A stretch of DNA of 64,000 nt, taken from NCBI GenBank assembly GCA_938075415.1, contig CALJHC010000016.1, positions 1 to 64,000 on the forward strand. The letters run 5' to 3'. Positions 27,173 through 38,033 of this stretch are shown piece after piece. The notes under the pieces are model-generated. The model was given only the letters and a program-made list of their open reading frames with translations. It had not been told where the DNA came from and ran no database searches. The stretch is from an uncultured Rubripirellula sp. Lineage in GTDB: Bacteria > Planctomycetota > Planctomycetia > Pirellulales > Pirellulaceae. The position numbers were made by a program, and so were the translations under genes. Every line of letters begins with the position of its first letter. Position 1 is the stretch's first letter.

Positions 27173-30136
27173 ATGAATCAGAGTGTTCTTGCCATCCTGC
27201 TCGTTTCATGTCTTGTCCTCTGTACACCCCGGCTCGATTCGGTCGCGGCAAGCGACATTCCCGACATTGATTTGGACCGGGGCGTTCTCTCTGCCGTCTG
27301 CCTTTCTGATGCAGAATTAAGCTCATTCATCCAAAGCTGTGCGGAAAAGAATTGGGTTGTGTTCTATCAGACAAACGACCTCGATCAATTAGAACTCGCG
27401 AAAAAGCTTGCTGCCGAGCACAAGGTTCTGGGTGAACGCTTTTTTGCAGCTCAGGGTAATCAAAAGCGGCTGCAACTGGCCGACAACATCGCTGATTTTA
27501 TTTACGTCGGCGAGTCGCCCGGAACAAGGATTGGGCGTGACGAAATCCTCAGGGCGCTCAGGCCGCATGGGACAGCATTGATTGACGGCCAAACAATCAG
27601 TAAGCCTCGGCCGGATGGCGTCGATGATTGGACCCACCCATACCACGGACCCGATAATAATCCTCAGTCAAATGACCAGTTGGTGAAAGGAAGCTTTAGA
27701 ACACAATTCATTGGCGATCCGATGTTCAGCCCGATGCCAGAACAGACAGTCATTGCCAATGGGCGTATTTTTAAAGCAATGGGCCACATCGCCCATAAAG
27801 CTAATCAAAACGCCATGCTGAATACACTTCTGTGCATTAATGCCTACAACGGATCTGTCTTATGGAGACGTGATTTGCCTGAAGGCTTCATGCTACATCG
27901 CAACACCATGATCGCTACGGATGAATCCCTTTTATTGGGAGATCGAGATTCATGTAAGTTCATTGATGCATCCACAGGAGAAATCACTCGTGAAATCAAG
28001 GTCGATCCGAAATTAAGTGATGGGCCGGTGTGGAAATGGATGGCCTTGCGTGATGGTATTTTGTACGCGTTAGTCGGCAACAATGAGGTGCAAGTAGAAA
28101 CACAACGATCACTTCGACGTGGCTTAGGGCATTGGCCATGGGGAATGTGGGAGGGCCATGCATACGACGACCCAAAAACATCCTTCGGTTTCGGACGCAC
28201 GCTGTTAGCGATCGATGTGAAAAGCGGAAAGAACAAATGGCATTACCGAACATCTGAGTTCATTGATGCAAGAGCCATCTGCATGAATGAGAGACATCTG
28301 TTTTGCTATTCACCAGAGAATTCACTGACAGCCATTGATTGCGAGACGGGAAAAGAAGCCTGGAAAAATGAAACAGAAAATCTGCTTGAAGCGATTGGAG
28401 GTAACCAGAAAGCCCAGCATTACATCACGGGATACGCCACCACTTGCTACATGAAGTGCAGCACAAATCAAATCTTCTTCGCTGGACCCCAACGCAGTCA
28501 AACAGTTGCCGCTTCGGCGGTTGATGGAAACCTATTGTGGACCTACCCAATCGGCAACCTTCAACTGGTCCTGCGTGATGATGGTGTCTGGGCGGCGGGT
28601 CCTCAAAAATCCGAAAATGGTGTGCGTCTCAGTTATGAAACCGGTGAGGTCTTATCCACATTTCCCGCCCGTCGAGCATGCACCCGGGCAACGGGATGCG
28701 CCGACAGCATCTTTTTCCGCGCCAGCGGTGGCACGGTTCGAGTTCTCACCGAAAACAATACCGCCCAACATCTAGATCCAATGCGACCACCTTGCCAAGA
28801 CGGAGTGTTGATAGCAGGAGGACATCTCTATTGGGGACCCTGGATGTGTGGTTGCCAACTTTCTCTTTACGGAAATATCGGGCTTCGACCGCAATCGGAA
28901 GAACCTTTTCAAGAATCAGAGTCGCCACTTTGGACAACCAAACTTGATGACACATCCAAATCCAAGATTCATCCACAGCACGGTGACTGGTCCACTTACC
29001 GCGGATCGAATGCACGAACAGATCGATCGCTGGTGCCTATTCCAAAAAATGTAGAAGTCCTGTGGTCAAAGCAAGTTTGCGAAGACATCATCCCCACCTC
29101 AGCGACCACTGCAAACGGTATGGTGTTTGTCGCCGATCGACGTGGCTGCATTCAAGCTTTCGATGAAAATGGTCAACGAGCCTGGACGCAATCAACCGAT
29201 GGACCCATCTACTACCCGCCCACTGTTGCTAACGGCAAACTGTTTGTTGGATCAGCAGATGGCAAGGCATACGCTTTTGATGCCTCCAGCGGAAATCCGT
29301 TGTGGAACTACCGTGTCGGTCCGAACCTTGACCGGATTCCCATCTTTGACCGCCTGCTGGCATCGTGGCCCTTGTCAGGTGGCGTTGTGGCCGAGGGCAA
29401 CACCGTCTACGCGGCAGCCGGCCTGACGCACTACGACGGAACCTACGTGGTTGCTCTGGATGCTGCCACTGGCGAACTCAAAGCCGAAAATCGAACCTCC
29501 GGTGTTCTGCAGGCCGATGTTAACAATGGTGTCAGCATGCAGGGAGAACTCTCCATCGTTGATGGTGAACTTCGGTTCTTGGCGGGAGGAGTTTATGAAA
29601 CAGCAAGATACGACTTGAAAACCCTTGAGTGCCTCAATGCTCCGTTAAAACAGGTTGAATCACAATATCGAACCGCCTTCTATCCGTACTATCCTGAATA
29701 TGGAAAATACCTTTCACTTGAATACCAGTGTGCTGACGGATGTAAACTCAGCCACGATGCGAGCTATGAAGGTAGCTTATTCGTAAACCTGGCCAAATAT
29801 TCGAAACCACCCTCAGGGGCTCCCAAAATTAAAAAAGAGGCAGCCAGGTGGGTTCGCCGCGGTGGCAAACTACCAGAACCTGTTTGGCAAGATCAAGCGA
29901 ACCGACGATTCACTTGCTTTGCGGTAACCGACGAGACCATCCTAGCGGGCGGTCATCCCGAGGGATCTGAAACTGAACCGTTCTTGGTGGCAATTGACAC
30001 AAACACCGGGCAAGATCTTTGGCTGGCACCACTTCCATCTCTGCCGGTCAAAGGCGGCATAAGTGTCGGCTTTGACGGTCGCCTGTACGCAATGCTTGAA
30101 AACGGACGTCTTCTCTGCTTTGTTCCAAGGCAATAA
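27173..30136 (+). CDS. Large exported PQQ-type beta-propeller protein
   Basis: A 987-residue exported protein (signal MNQSVLAILLVSCLVLC). Most of the chain consists of quinoprotein-like propeller blades: LLCINAYNGSVLWRRDLPEG, TLLAIDVKSGKNKWHY, LTAIDCETGKEAWKN and AYAFDASSGNPLWNYRVG. Each has the A-x-D-x-x-T/S-G-x-x-x-W core. The chain is long enough for two propellers, and there is an early DGVDDWTHPYHGPDNNPQSND block often found in planctomycete relatives. BamB-like proteins share this fold but act as scaffolds, so binding of PQQ is not implied. It is probably cotranscribed with the smaller propeller gene 97 bp downstream. Confidence 0.87.
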   Translation: MNQSVLAILLVSCLVLCTPRLDSVAASDIPDIDLDRGVLSAVCLSDAELSSFIQSCAEKNWVVFYQTNDLDQLELAKKLAAEHKVLGERFFAAQGNQKRLQLADNIADFIYVGESPGTRIGRDEILRALRPHGTALIDGQTISKPRPDGVDDWTHPYHGPDNNPQSNDQLVKGSFRTQFIGDPMFSPMPEQTVIANGRIFKAMGHIAHKANQNAMLNTLLCINAYNGSVLWRRDLPEGFMLHRNTMIATDESLLLGDRDSCKFIDASTGEITREIKVDPKLSDGPVWKWMALRDGILYALVGNNEVQVETQRSLRRGLGHWPWGMWEGHAYDDPKTSFGFGRTLLAIDVKSGKNKWHYRTSEFIDARAICMNERHLFCYSPENSLTAIDCETGKEAWKNETENLLEAIGGNQKAQHYITGYATTCYMKCSTNQIFFAGPQRSQTVAASAVDGNLLWTYPIGNLQLVLRDDGVWAAGPQKSENGVRLSYETGEVLSTFPARRACTRATGCADSIFFRASGGTVRVLTENNTAQHLDPMRPPCQDGVLIAGGHLYWGPWMCGCQLSLYGNIGLRPQSEEPFQESESPLWTTKLDDTSKSKIHPQHGDWSTYRGSNARTDRSLVPIPKNVEVLWSKQVCEDIIPTSATTANGMVFVADRRGCIQAFDENGQRAWTQSTDGPIYYPPTVANGKLFVGSADGKAYAFDASSGNPLWNYRVGPNLDRIPIFDRLLASWPLSGGVVAEGNTVYAAAGLTHYDGTYVVALDAATGELKAENRTSGVLQADVNNGVSMQGELSIVDGELRFLAGGVYETARYDLKTLECLNAPLKQVESQYRTAFYPYYPEYGKYLSLEYQCADGCKLSHDASYEGSLFVNLAKYSKPPSGAPKIKKEAARWVRRGGKLPEPVWQDQANRRFTCFAVTDETILAGGHPEGSETEPFLVAIDTNTGQDLWLAPLPSLPVKGGISVGFDGRLYAMLENGRLLCFVPRQ

Positions 30137-30233
30137 CAAGTCTTGCATGGTTGCCTCAATCAATGTGAACAGTGGCAAACACACGGTCTAAAAAACCGGT
30201 TTCATTCACAACTCCAACAAGTATCAAACAGCG

Positions 30234-31484
30234 ATGCGATTTTCCCTTCTACTGGCTATTTTATTCGTCGCTAGCTCAGCATTACCTGTTCAGTTTGGGA
30301 ATGCCGAGGACTGGCCTCAATTTCTGGGGACGTCCCGCAATGGAATCTCCGAACAGAAAAACCTCATCAGTTCGCTAGACGAGCCAAGTTTTCGAGTCAA
30401 ATGGACCGCAGATGTTGGGGTTGGCATGTCAGCAGTCTCTGTGAGCGCAGGCTCGGCGGTAACACTATCAAATGACGGCACCAATCAGGTGATCGTTTGC
30501 TTCAACACCGACGATGGTACCTTGCTTTGGAAGACGACAATCGGTGAATCGTACGTGAACCCGATGGGCAACGGGCCGAGAGCCACTGCTGCAATGACCA
30601 AAGCTGGCGTGTTTGCGTACACCGGTGACGGTCGATTAGTCTCAGTAAATCGAGATTCCGGTCAGCTGAATTGGGTTGTGGACACCATCAAAGAAGCCGG
30701 TTCTAAAGTTTCTGAATATGGCATGTCCTCATCTCCTCTGATCGTTGGTAACAAAGTGATCGTGCACGTCGGCGGACGAGGTTCCGCCGTTTGCGCCTAT
30801 CACATCGAATCGGGAAAGTTGATTTGGAAATCCGGCACGGGTGCCGCTGGATACTCGTCTGCGCTCTCCCTGAAGGCCAACGGGCTCAATCAAGTTCTTA
30901 GCTTGACTGCGGCCGGGCTGTACGCGCTGAACGAATCCAACGGAGACGTGTTGTGTCACTACCCATACAAGACTCCTTACGACTGCAACACCGCATCACC
31001 AATGATGTGTGGTGAGGGTATTTTCATCTCAGCTGGGGAAAACCACGGCTGTGCGATGCTTGAAATCAATCGGATGGGTAATGATTTTGAGTTTATAGAG
31101 CGATGGACCTCCAATCACACCAAGAGCGTGATGCGAAACGAATGGCAAACGTCCATTCATTTTGATGATTGCATTATTGGCTTTGACAATGTCGGAAGTG
31201 CTGGCCCCGTCACCCACCTTACCTGTGTTGATACCGAAACTGGAGAGACCAAATGGCAAGTTCCAAGATTCGGTAAAGGCAACCTGACCTTGGCGGATGA
31301 AAAACTCTGGATCACCACAATGGCGGGCGAATTAATTCTCGCGAGAGCTGATTCAAAGGGCTTCCAAGAGTTGGGTAGAAAGCCTCTTTTCAATAAAACT
31401 CGTCAATCCCTGAGCATCGCCAATGGTCATGGGTATTTGAGAGACAACTCGAAGATCTACTGTTTAGATTTAAGAAAACAGTGA
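30234..31484 (+). CDS. Exported PQQ-type beta-propeller protein (BamB-like)
   Basis: A 416-residue single-propeller protein. Signal peptide MRFSLLLAILFVASSALPV is followed at once by AEDWPQFLGTSRNGISEQ, a hallmark opening of planctomycete PQQ-propeller proteins. Blades include VICFNTDDGTLLWKTTIGESY, LVSVNRDSGQLNWVV, VCAYHIESGKLIWKSG and LTCVDTETGETKWQV. No catalytic residues of alcohol dehydrogenases are evident. It lies 97 bp after the larger propeller gene on the same strand. A substrate-binding or scaffold role is likely, though the partner is unknown. Confidence 0.88.
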   Translation: MRFSLLLAILFVASSALPVQFGNAEDWPQFLGTSRNGISEQKNLISSLDEPSFRVKWTADVGVGMSAVSVSAGSAVTLSNDGTNQVIVCFNTDDGTLLWKTTIGESYVNPMGNGPRATAAMTKAGVFAYTGDGRLVSVNRDSGQLNWVVDTIKEAGSKVSEYGMSSSPLIVGNKVIVHVGGRGSAVCAYHIESGKLIWKSGTGAAGYSSALSLKANGLNQVLSLTAAGLYALNESNGDVLCHYPYKTPYDCNTASPMMCGEGIFISAGENHGCAMLEINRMGNDFEFIERWTSNHTKSVMRNEWQTSIHFDDCIIGFDNVGSAGPVTHLTCVDTETGETKWQVPRFGKGNLTLADEKLWITTMAGELILARADSKGFQELGRKPLFNKTRQSLSIANGHGYLRDNSKIYCLDLRKQ

Positions 31485-31752
31485 AGCGTCGGAACGCTGA
31501 CAAATCGAACTGGAAAGAACCGGCTCGCATGGACTGTCTCTCGCTCTGCAAATCAATAAAAAGGCGTATGCTTACGATGATTCCGGAGATCATTTCAGCT
31601 CCACGACCTGATCGCAGGCAGATACAGTAATGGAACAGATCCCTCATCACGGATTATCCGCAACTGCTGCTAAATAAATCATTTTGAGTGATTTCTCATA
31701 GCTGCAACGTTACCGATCAGAAGTTACCAGACACGTAATCAAAAACAGAGCC

Positions 31753-34700
31753 ATGCGACGCAATCTATTTCTTGAACGATATTTCTTTGGATTAACACGG
31801 TTGTTACTGATCACCATTTTTGCAATGGAGGCTCGGTCACACGCACAAGAAAACCAGGCTGGTAACACCGAGCCAGCGGTGAATTCACCGGCAGAAGAAG
31901 TGATCGACTTTTCGTCCTACGGAATCTACGGGCAAACCGCTCCCCGTCCCAAAACAATCGAAGGACGAATGACCACCCTGCCCTTGAATCTAAACAAAGA
32001 TACACGGATCTGTTTTATCGGGAACACGTTTTTTGATCTGGCCAGGCACCACGGTTATTTTGAATCAATGCTGCACCAGAGAAAACCTAATGTGCGACTG
32101 ACGATCAGGAACCTGTCATGGTCTGGCGATACCATTGACCTACGTCCGAGGCCGTCTAATTTTGCAGACCTTTTCCAGCATCTTCATCACGAACGCGCCG
32201 ATCTCGTAATTGCATCGTTTGGATTCAATGAATCCTTTGAGGGAATAAGTGGGATCGATGCGTTCAAGAGTAAATTGCGCCAGTTTATCAATGACCTGAA
32301 ATCAAAATCCTTTAATGACCGCGGCGCGCCCGAAATTGTTTTTGTATCACCCATTGCCAACGAGAATATCGCACAAGTCAAAGCAGGCACCAACAATAAT
32401 GACAACCTCCTTCTGTACACCAATGCAATGAGGGAAGTAGCTGCGGCAAAACAGATTGGATTTATCGATCTGTACAGTCCAACTAAAGCTCTTTTGAACC
32501 AAACCACAACGCAGCATACCTTCAACGGGGTTCACTTGAATGGGGTTGGCTATCGAGCGATCAGCGAGATGATGTACCGGGGTTTGCTCGCTGAAACACC
32601 ACGAGAAATCAACGAGCGCACCCGTGAATTGGTCATCGATAAGAACCGGCAATACTTTCGACGCTATCGACCACTCAACACGTTTTATTACACCGGTGGT
32701 CGCCGCAAAGATTATGGTTATTTGGACTTTCTGCCAGCCATGCGCAACTTTGATTTGATGGTGAAGAATCGAGAAGACGCAATTGCTGCTTCGGTCAACG
32801 AACGCGATTCGACGATTGACGACTCAAATGTTCCTGAGTTGCCGAAAACGAAGGCAAGTCGAGGAGCCAACCAATGGCTGTCCTCAGCTGATGAAAAAGA
32901 TGCTTTCAAGGTAGACCCCAGGTTTGAGGTGAGTCTTTTCGCGAGCGAAGAGGAATTCCCGGAAATTGCCTGCCCAATTCAAATGCGATGGGATTCTCAA
33001 GGGCGATTATGGGTCAGCTGCTCCACGACTTATCCGCACGTTTATCCCGGCAAGGAGCCGAACGACAAGTTAGTCATCCTGGAAGACACCGATGGTGATG
33101 GCAAAGCAGACCAATCGACGATCTTTGCAGACGACCTCCATATCCCACTGTCGTTTGAGTTCGGAAATGGGGGTGTTTACGTTTCTGAAATGCCAGATCT
33201 TGTTTTTCTAAAAGACACAGACGGGGATGGTCAAGCAGATCAGAAGGATCGCCTGCTGACCGGATTTGGAACAGAGGATTCTCACCATTCTCTACATGAC
33301 TTCATTTGGACACCCGACGGTGACCTTTTATTCCGTGAGTCGATCTTCCACCACTCTCAAGTAGAAACACCTTATGGGTTGGTCCGTCAGCAAAATAGCG
33401 GTTGGTTTCGGTTCAATCCTCGAACGCTGTCGCTAACAAGTTTTGGCACTTACCGCAGCACAAACCCCTGGGGTGTGACATTCGATGATTGGGGTCAACA
33501 TGTTGCGAGTCATCCCGTCTATGCCGCGGCCTTTCATTCACTCGATCCACCCTACCCTTCGCAACACCCGCCACCAAATGGCTTGCAGGCGTACTCCGGT
33601 ACCTGCGGACAGGAATTTGTTGATTTCTCAACCTTCCCGGCTTCCATGCAAAGTGACTTTATCAAGGTTCGCTACAAGCCAACCAACCGAGTGGAGATCC
33701 ACCATTGGACCGAAGATGCTTTTGGTTACAGCGAGAAATATGTAGGTGATCTTATCTTCTCCAAAAACCTAAGTTTCATTCCGGTCGATATTCGCTTTGG
33801 ACCGCAGGGCGCACTTTACATCTGTGATTGGTACAACCCGATCAAAGGGCACGCGCAATATTCGCTCCGTGACGAACGCCGCGACAGGCACTCAGGAAGA
33901 ATATGGCGGGTGACTCAAAAAGATGGCAAACTGCAGAACCCACCACAAATCCACGGGGCAAGCCTATCGGATCTGCTCGAGTTGCTGAAACGTAAAGAAT
34001 CTCGGATTCGATATTGGGTTCGAAGAGAACTGAGAGAAAGAGATCGCCAAACGGTGCTTGATACGCTCAATCAATGGGTCAAAGATTTAGATCCAAACGA
34101 CCTGCGATTTAGGCACCATCAACTGGAAGCGATTTGGTTGTATCGATCACTGGATGATCCGGCTACTAATTTATTAAGATCATTACTTGCAAGTGATTCA
34201 CCGCAAGCACGAGCCGCAGCCACGCAGCAATTGCGATTTTGGCATCCTTACCTTGAGGACTCGGCAGTGTTGCTCAGAGCATCAGCCAATGACCCCAACG
34301 CGATTGTGCGCATGGAAGCTGCAATCGCCGCCTCCTATATCGGTAATGATGAAGCCTACCTCGCACTCAGAGAGACCCTTAACTATCCACATGAGGGGCA
34401 CCTCAAATACGCGATGCAGTGCGCTTTTGGATCGGAATCGATTCGGCAATATTGGACGAAAAAACCGGATAAACGGATCCAATCATTGCTAAAGGGAGGC
34501 AAAAGTGACACCGGTTTTCAAGAACCAATCCCGACAGAGGATCAAAACATATTTGATCGTCAAACCAACCTCAAGAAAGTGGCAATCACTTGCTTGCCTG
34601 AGCGGATGCGTTTCAGTGTCGAACAGTTTGCAGTCACGACCGGGCAACCAGTCAAGGTCGTTTTCACGAATCCGGATGCGACTGACCACAACCTGCTAAT

Positions 34701-35529
34701 TCTTAGACCAGATTCTTTGAATGAAGTGGGAATGGCAGCCAATGCAATGGCACGCGATCCAAAAAATGCCAACTCCGACTTCATTCCGCCGGATAAAGCC
34801 AGCTTAATTGTGACGGGATCACCCATGATCGGACCAACCCGATCAACCAAGATTCATGTCATGCGATTCAATGCTCCCACCGAACCCGGACTTTACCCTT
34901 TCGTCTGCACCTTTCCCGGTCACTGGGTAATCATGCGCGGCCAAATGCTGGTGGTTGAGAACATGGGAGATATCGAAAACATGCTTGCAGCCAATGCACC
35001 AGTCAAAGTTCGCGATTGGACGCTTGACGATTTCCCAGTCGTTCAAACAGACCATGACGAGAAAAACATTATGCTCGGCATGCAGGCTTTTGCAAAAGCA
35101 GGATGCAACCAGTGTCATCAACTCGCGGGACATGGAATCAATCTGGGCCCGGACCTTACCTCCATCAGTAAACGATACTCAGGTCGAAAACTTCTTCAGC
35201 AACTCCTGGAACCTTCCTCCACCATCCACCCTGACTACCAAACCTGGCGAGTCCTGATGTCCGATGGAAAAACAATCACAGGATCTATCGTAAAAGAAGG
35301 CGACGATGGAATTCAGGTCATGCAGAACCTACTGGTACCCGACGCCTTGATTACGATTCCTCAAAGTGAAATCGACCTCAAAATCGTCTCCAAAACGTCA
35401 GCAATGCCTGCTGGATTGCTCAATGTGCTGAACCGTGATGAAATCAACTCTCTTGTAAGCTTCTTAGAAACCGATGGCTACAAACTTCCAGAGCATCTGA
35501 AGAAACACCACGGTAAGCATGAACATTGA
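31753..35529 (+). CDS. PVC-type cytochrome c: SGNH-like + propeller + HEAT + cupredoxin + haem domain
   Basis: A 1258-residue exported multidomain redox protein with signal peptide to about SHAQE. Residues 75-310 are SGNH-hydrolase-like, but the nucleophile block reads ICFIGNTFFD (no Ser) and the last block NGVHLN (no Asp), so esterase activity is unlikely. Residues about 385-720 are the membrane-bound-dehydrogenase propeller (LVILEDTDGDGKADQST, Ca-binding-like DTDGDG repeated). Residues 730-910 are HEAT-like helices. Residues 950-1075 are a cupredoxin with type 1 copper ligands His in DHNLLIL, Cys and His in FVCTFPGHW, and Met in VIMRGQM. The C-terminal cytochrome c holds CNQCH (about 1118). 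The chain ends His-rich (KKHHGKHEH). Substrate unknown. Confidence 0.9.
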   Translation: MRRNLFLERYFFGLTRLLLITIFAMEARSHAQENQAGNTEPAVNSPAEEVIDFSSYGIYGQTAPRPKTIEGRMTTLPLNLNKDTRICFIGNTFFDLARHHGYFESMLHQRKPNVRLTIRNLSWSGDTIDLRPRPSNFADLFQHLHHERADLVIASFGFNESFEGISGIDAFKSKLRQFINDLKSKSFNDRGAPEIVFVSPIANENIAQVKAGTNNNDNLLLYTNAMREVAAAKQIGFIDLYSPTKALLNQTTTQHTFNGVHLNGVGYRAISEMMYRGLLAETPREINERTRELVIDKNRQYFRRYRPLNTFYYTGGRRKDYGYLDFLPAMRNFDLMVKNREDAIAASVNERDSTIDDSNVPELPKTKASRGANQWLSSADEKDAFKVDPRFEVSLFASEEEFPEIACPIQMRWDSQGRLWVSCSTTYPHVYPGKEPNDKLVILEDTDGDGKADQSTIFADDLHIPLSFEFGNGGVYVSEMPDLVFLKDTDGDGQADQKDRLLTGFGTEDSHHSLHDFIWTPDGDLLFRESIFHHSQVETPYGLVRQQNSGWFRFNPRTLSLTSFGTYRSTNPWGVTFDDWGQHVASHPVYAAAFHSLDPPYPSQHPPPNGLQAYSGTCGQEFVDFSTFPASMQSDFIKVRYKPTNRVEIHHWTEDAFGYSEKYVGDLIFSKNLSFIPVDIRFGPQGALYICDWYNPIKGHAQYSLRDERRDRHSGRIWRVTQKDGKLQNPPQIHGASLSDLLELLKRKESRIRYWVRRELRERDRQTVLDTLNQWVKDLDPNDLRFRHHQLEAIWLYRSLDDPATNLLRSLLASDSPQARAAATQQLRFWHPYLEDSAVLLRASANDPNAIVRMEAAIAASYIGNDEAYLALRETLNYPHEGHLKYAMQCAFGSESIRQYWTKKPDKRIQSLLKGGKSDTGFQEPIPTEDQNIFDRQTNLKKVAITCLPERMRFSVEQFAVTTGQPVKVVFTNPDATDHNLLILRPDSLNEVGMAANAMARDPKNANSDFIPPDKASLIVTGSPMIGPTRSTKIHVMRFNAPTEPGLYPFVCTFPGHWVIMRGQMLVVENMGDIENMLAANAPVKVRDWTLDDFPVVQTDHDEKNIMLGMQAFAKAGCNQCHQLAGHGINLGPDLTSISKRYSGRKLLQQLLEPSSTIHPDYQTWRVLMSDGKTITGSIVKEGDDGIQVMQNLLVPDALITIPQSEIDLKIVSKTSAMPAGLLNVLNRDEINSLVSFLETDGYKLPEHLKKHHGKHEH

Positions 35530-35696
35530 ATCGAAGTAAGTTCAACCCTGATCTGTGTTGGATCGATTCGCGTCAAACCATCTGACAAGATCGCCAAAGT
35601 TATAAGAACTACCTAAGGCAAATCGCAAACATGCGATGCGCCTTATCTGGTTCGGTGCATTGAATGGGTTAAAGATGCCCCTGAACAAACAAAGAA

Positions 35697-38018
35697 TTAT
35701 TTTCCTTCGATTCGATTGATTGATTGTTGAATGGTCTCTTTGAATCGACCACTATCGGAATCGTTCATCATTTCCCGAAGCCGGGGTATTGCCACCTTCG
35801 CTTCTGGACCGATTTTCCCGATCAGGAACATCGCATAAAAACGAATTCGCCGGTCTTCTGAACCAAGTCCATTCAGTAAAACGTCCAGAGCCTCCGGTCC
35901 GGCTGAATCAATTTCCCTCAACGCGTTCCTCGCAATCTCCTCATCTTCTTCGCTACTTAGCATGTTGAATAAGACCGGTACAGCAGCCTTAGCAAGTGTG
36001 CCGTAAGCACCAATTTTTGAAGCGGCGTCACGCCTCACAGCCCAATCCTCATCCTCCAATAGCGGGAGGAGCACCGGCAACACCTGCTCTGGGTTGTCTT
36101 CGAGATCCGCAAAACAATGAATTGCTGCGCCACGAATTGACCCACTCGGATGTCCAATCAGTTTCACCACCTCCGGGATCCCAGTGGTCGATCCACCCTT
36201 GTAATCACGCAGGGTCTCTAAGACGGCCAACAAGATCTTCTCATTTGAAACCTTCAATTTGCTGACCAATACCTGCTTGACCTGAGTTGACCTAACACTC
36301 AATGATTTTAAAGCCATCACCGATGCTGCTTGAACGGTAGGTTCGGGATCTTCGAGCAGTTCCAGTATCACAGACTCCAATTGCGGCGAGGTGTTCTCCA
36401 TGCGGCCTATCGCTTGAAGCGTTCTTAACCGAATCGATTCTCCCGAATCATTCAGACATTGTTTGAAAAATGCAACGATCGATGGCTCAGGGAGATCAAC
36501 TTGGTCGATGATGTCCAGCATTGCCTGACGAACTTCAGAACTGCTGTCAGTAAGCCCTTTTTCTAAAACGGCAAGGTTGTCTTCATCTTTTAAATCAAGC
36601 TGAGAAACTGCAAGGATGACGCGTCCGCGAAGGTAATCATCCTCACTGCTGGACAGGCTGCGGATGGTTTTTAATGCACTCTGAGGTATTTGATCGGCAC
36701 GACTGATCGCCTGGACACTTGCAACCTGCAGATTGACATCAGGTGATTGCAAGGTGGCAACTAATGCTGGAATGGATCCATCGGGCAATGAGTCCATTTT
36801 GGAGATAGCGAGCGTTGCGCGAACACGCACAGGAATCTCGGAAGATTCCAAAGCCGATAATAATCGTGGTCCGATGGAAGGACCCAGTAAGGCAATTGCA
36901 GTTGAAAAACTCTCAGTCGATTCATTGGTGCTGGAAGGGTAAAGCAACAAGTCATCAACAACCTGGTTACCCATTGATCCCAATGCTTTGACAATCAGAG
37001 GTGTTTCTTCCTCCGATTTCCCAAGAGCTTCAATCAGTGAGTCAGAAGCGAATTTGGAGTAAAATCCGGCCCTTGCCAAAACCTGCGCCGCGACTCCACG
37101 AACCTCAGCTGAATCATTTTTCAGTCCGTCACAAATTGACGCGATGATGTCGTTCGAATCCGGCCTGCTTCGCAATAGAAGGATGAGGGCGTTGAATGAG
37201 GCTGAATCCTGATTTTGCATCGATTGACGAATCACCTCCTTCAGCAATGAATCACTAATTGTCGTCTTTCCAATTGCACTGATTGCTGCCGCACTCAAAG
37301 CCGAATTCTCTGATTGCGCCAGGTTCAACAAGCGTGCATTTGCCGATACCGGCACCTGATCGAGGAGTCGAAGTCCTTGGGCTGCCAGAATCTGGATGTT
37401 CTCGCGTGAATCATCCAACGCCCCAGCCAGTGCATCCTGTGCCGCCAAGCGGGTAAGTGATTGAACTGCTTCGCGAGCGACTGACTCATCCGAATCCTGT
37501 AAAGAATCAACAAGCAACGGCACGACTTTTTCTGGAAGATCGACCATCCACCCACACGATTGGATGGCAGCCAAGCGACACCTTGAATCCCCGTTTTGCA
37601 AAGATTTCTCAATCGCCGGCATCGCCTCAACACCGATCCGAGCAAGACACCACGCTGCCCGATATCGACGCTGTTCCGTGTCACTCTCCAAATGCTCAGC
37701 AACCGCTTCGACGGCACTGGAAGCATCGGCGCCAAGTTTTGCAATGGTGTTGATCGACTGAAACCACACTTGGGTATCGCGATCACCCAACGCAATAATC
37801 AACGCATCCAACGCGTCGAGTGCTTGTTCACCTTTTGAAGCAAGTCCATAAGCGGCATCGCGTCTCTCTTTCAAATCAACGCTCGCCAATTGCTCCGCCA
37901 GCACCTGAATCTCTTTCGGCGGCGCAGCAAAAAGGTTGCCGCAACTATTACTAAACACGAATAAGAGTAGGGTAATCAGCTGACATAGACGTTGAACGTG
38001 CATCAATGCTTGGGTCAC
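35697..38018 (-). CDS. Exported HEAT-repeat protein
   Basis: A 773-residue solenoid made almost wholly of HEAT/PBS-lyase-type repeats of about 35 residues, such as EVRGVAAQVLARAG, SIRGAAIHCFADLED and WAVRRDAASKIGAYG. An N-terminal hydrophobic segment with LFVFSNSCGNLFAAPP suggests export; the Cys could be a lipid site but the lipobox is poor. The start is GTG at 38018, with GAGGTG 8 nt upstream; ATG 38003 is the alternative. It follows the DUF1552 gene by 15 bp and is the third gene of an operon with DUF1592 and DUF1552. Such solenoids bind proteins, so it may scaffold its operon partners. Confidence 0.88.
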   Translation of the reverse strand: MTQALMHVQRLCQLITLLLFVFSNSCGNLFAAPPKEIQVLAEQLASVDLKERRDAAYGLASKGEQALDALDALIIALGDRDTQVWFQSINTIAKLGADASSAVEAVAEHLESDTEQRRYRAAWCLARIGVEAMPAIEKSLQNGDSRCRLAAIQSCGWMVDLPEKVVPLLVDSLQDSDESVAREAVQSLTRLAAQDALAGALDDSRENIQILAAQGLRLLDQVPVSANARLLNLAQSENSALSAAAISAIGKTTISDSLLKEVIRQSMQNQDSASFNALILLLRSRPDSNDIIASICDGLKNDSAEVRGVAAQVLARAGFYSKFASDSLIEALGKSEEETPLIVKALGSMGNQVVDDLLLYPSSTNESTESFSTAIALLGPSIGPRLLSALESSEIPVRVRATLAISKMDSLPDGSIPALVATLQSPDVNLQVASVQAISRADQIPQSALKTIRSLSSSEDDYLRGRVILAVSQLDLKDEDNLAVLEKGLTDSSSEVRQAMLDIIDQVDLPEPSIVAFFKQCLNDSGESIRLRTLQAIGRMENTSPQLESVILELLEDPEPTVQAASVMALKSLSVRSTQVKQVLVSKLKVSNEKILLAVLETLRDYKGGSTTGIPEVVKLIGHPSGSIRGAAIHCFADLEDNPEQVLPVLLPLLEDEDWAVRRDAASKIGAYGTLAKAAVPVLFNMLSSEEDEEIARNALREIDSAGPEALDVLLNGLGSEDRRIRFYAMFLIGKIGPEAKVAIPRLREMMNDSDSGRFKETIQQSINRIEGK

Positions 38019-38033
38019 TGCTATTACACCTCG

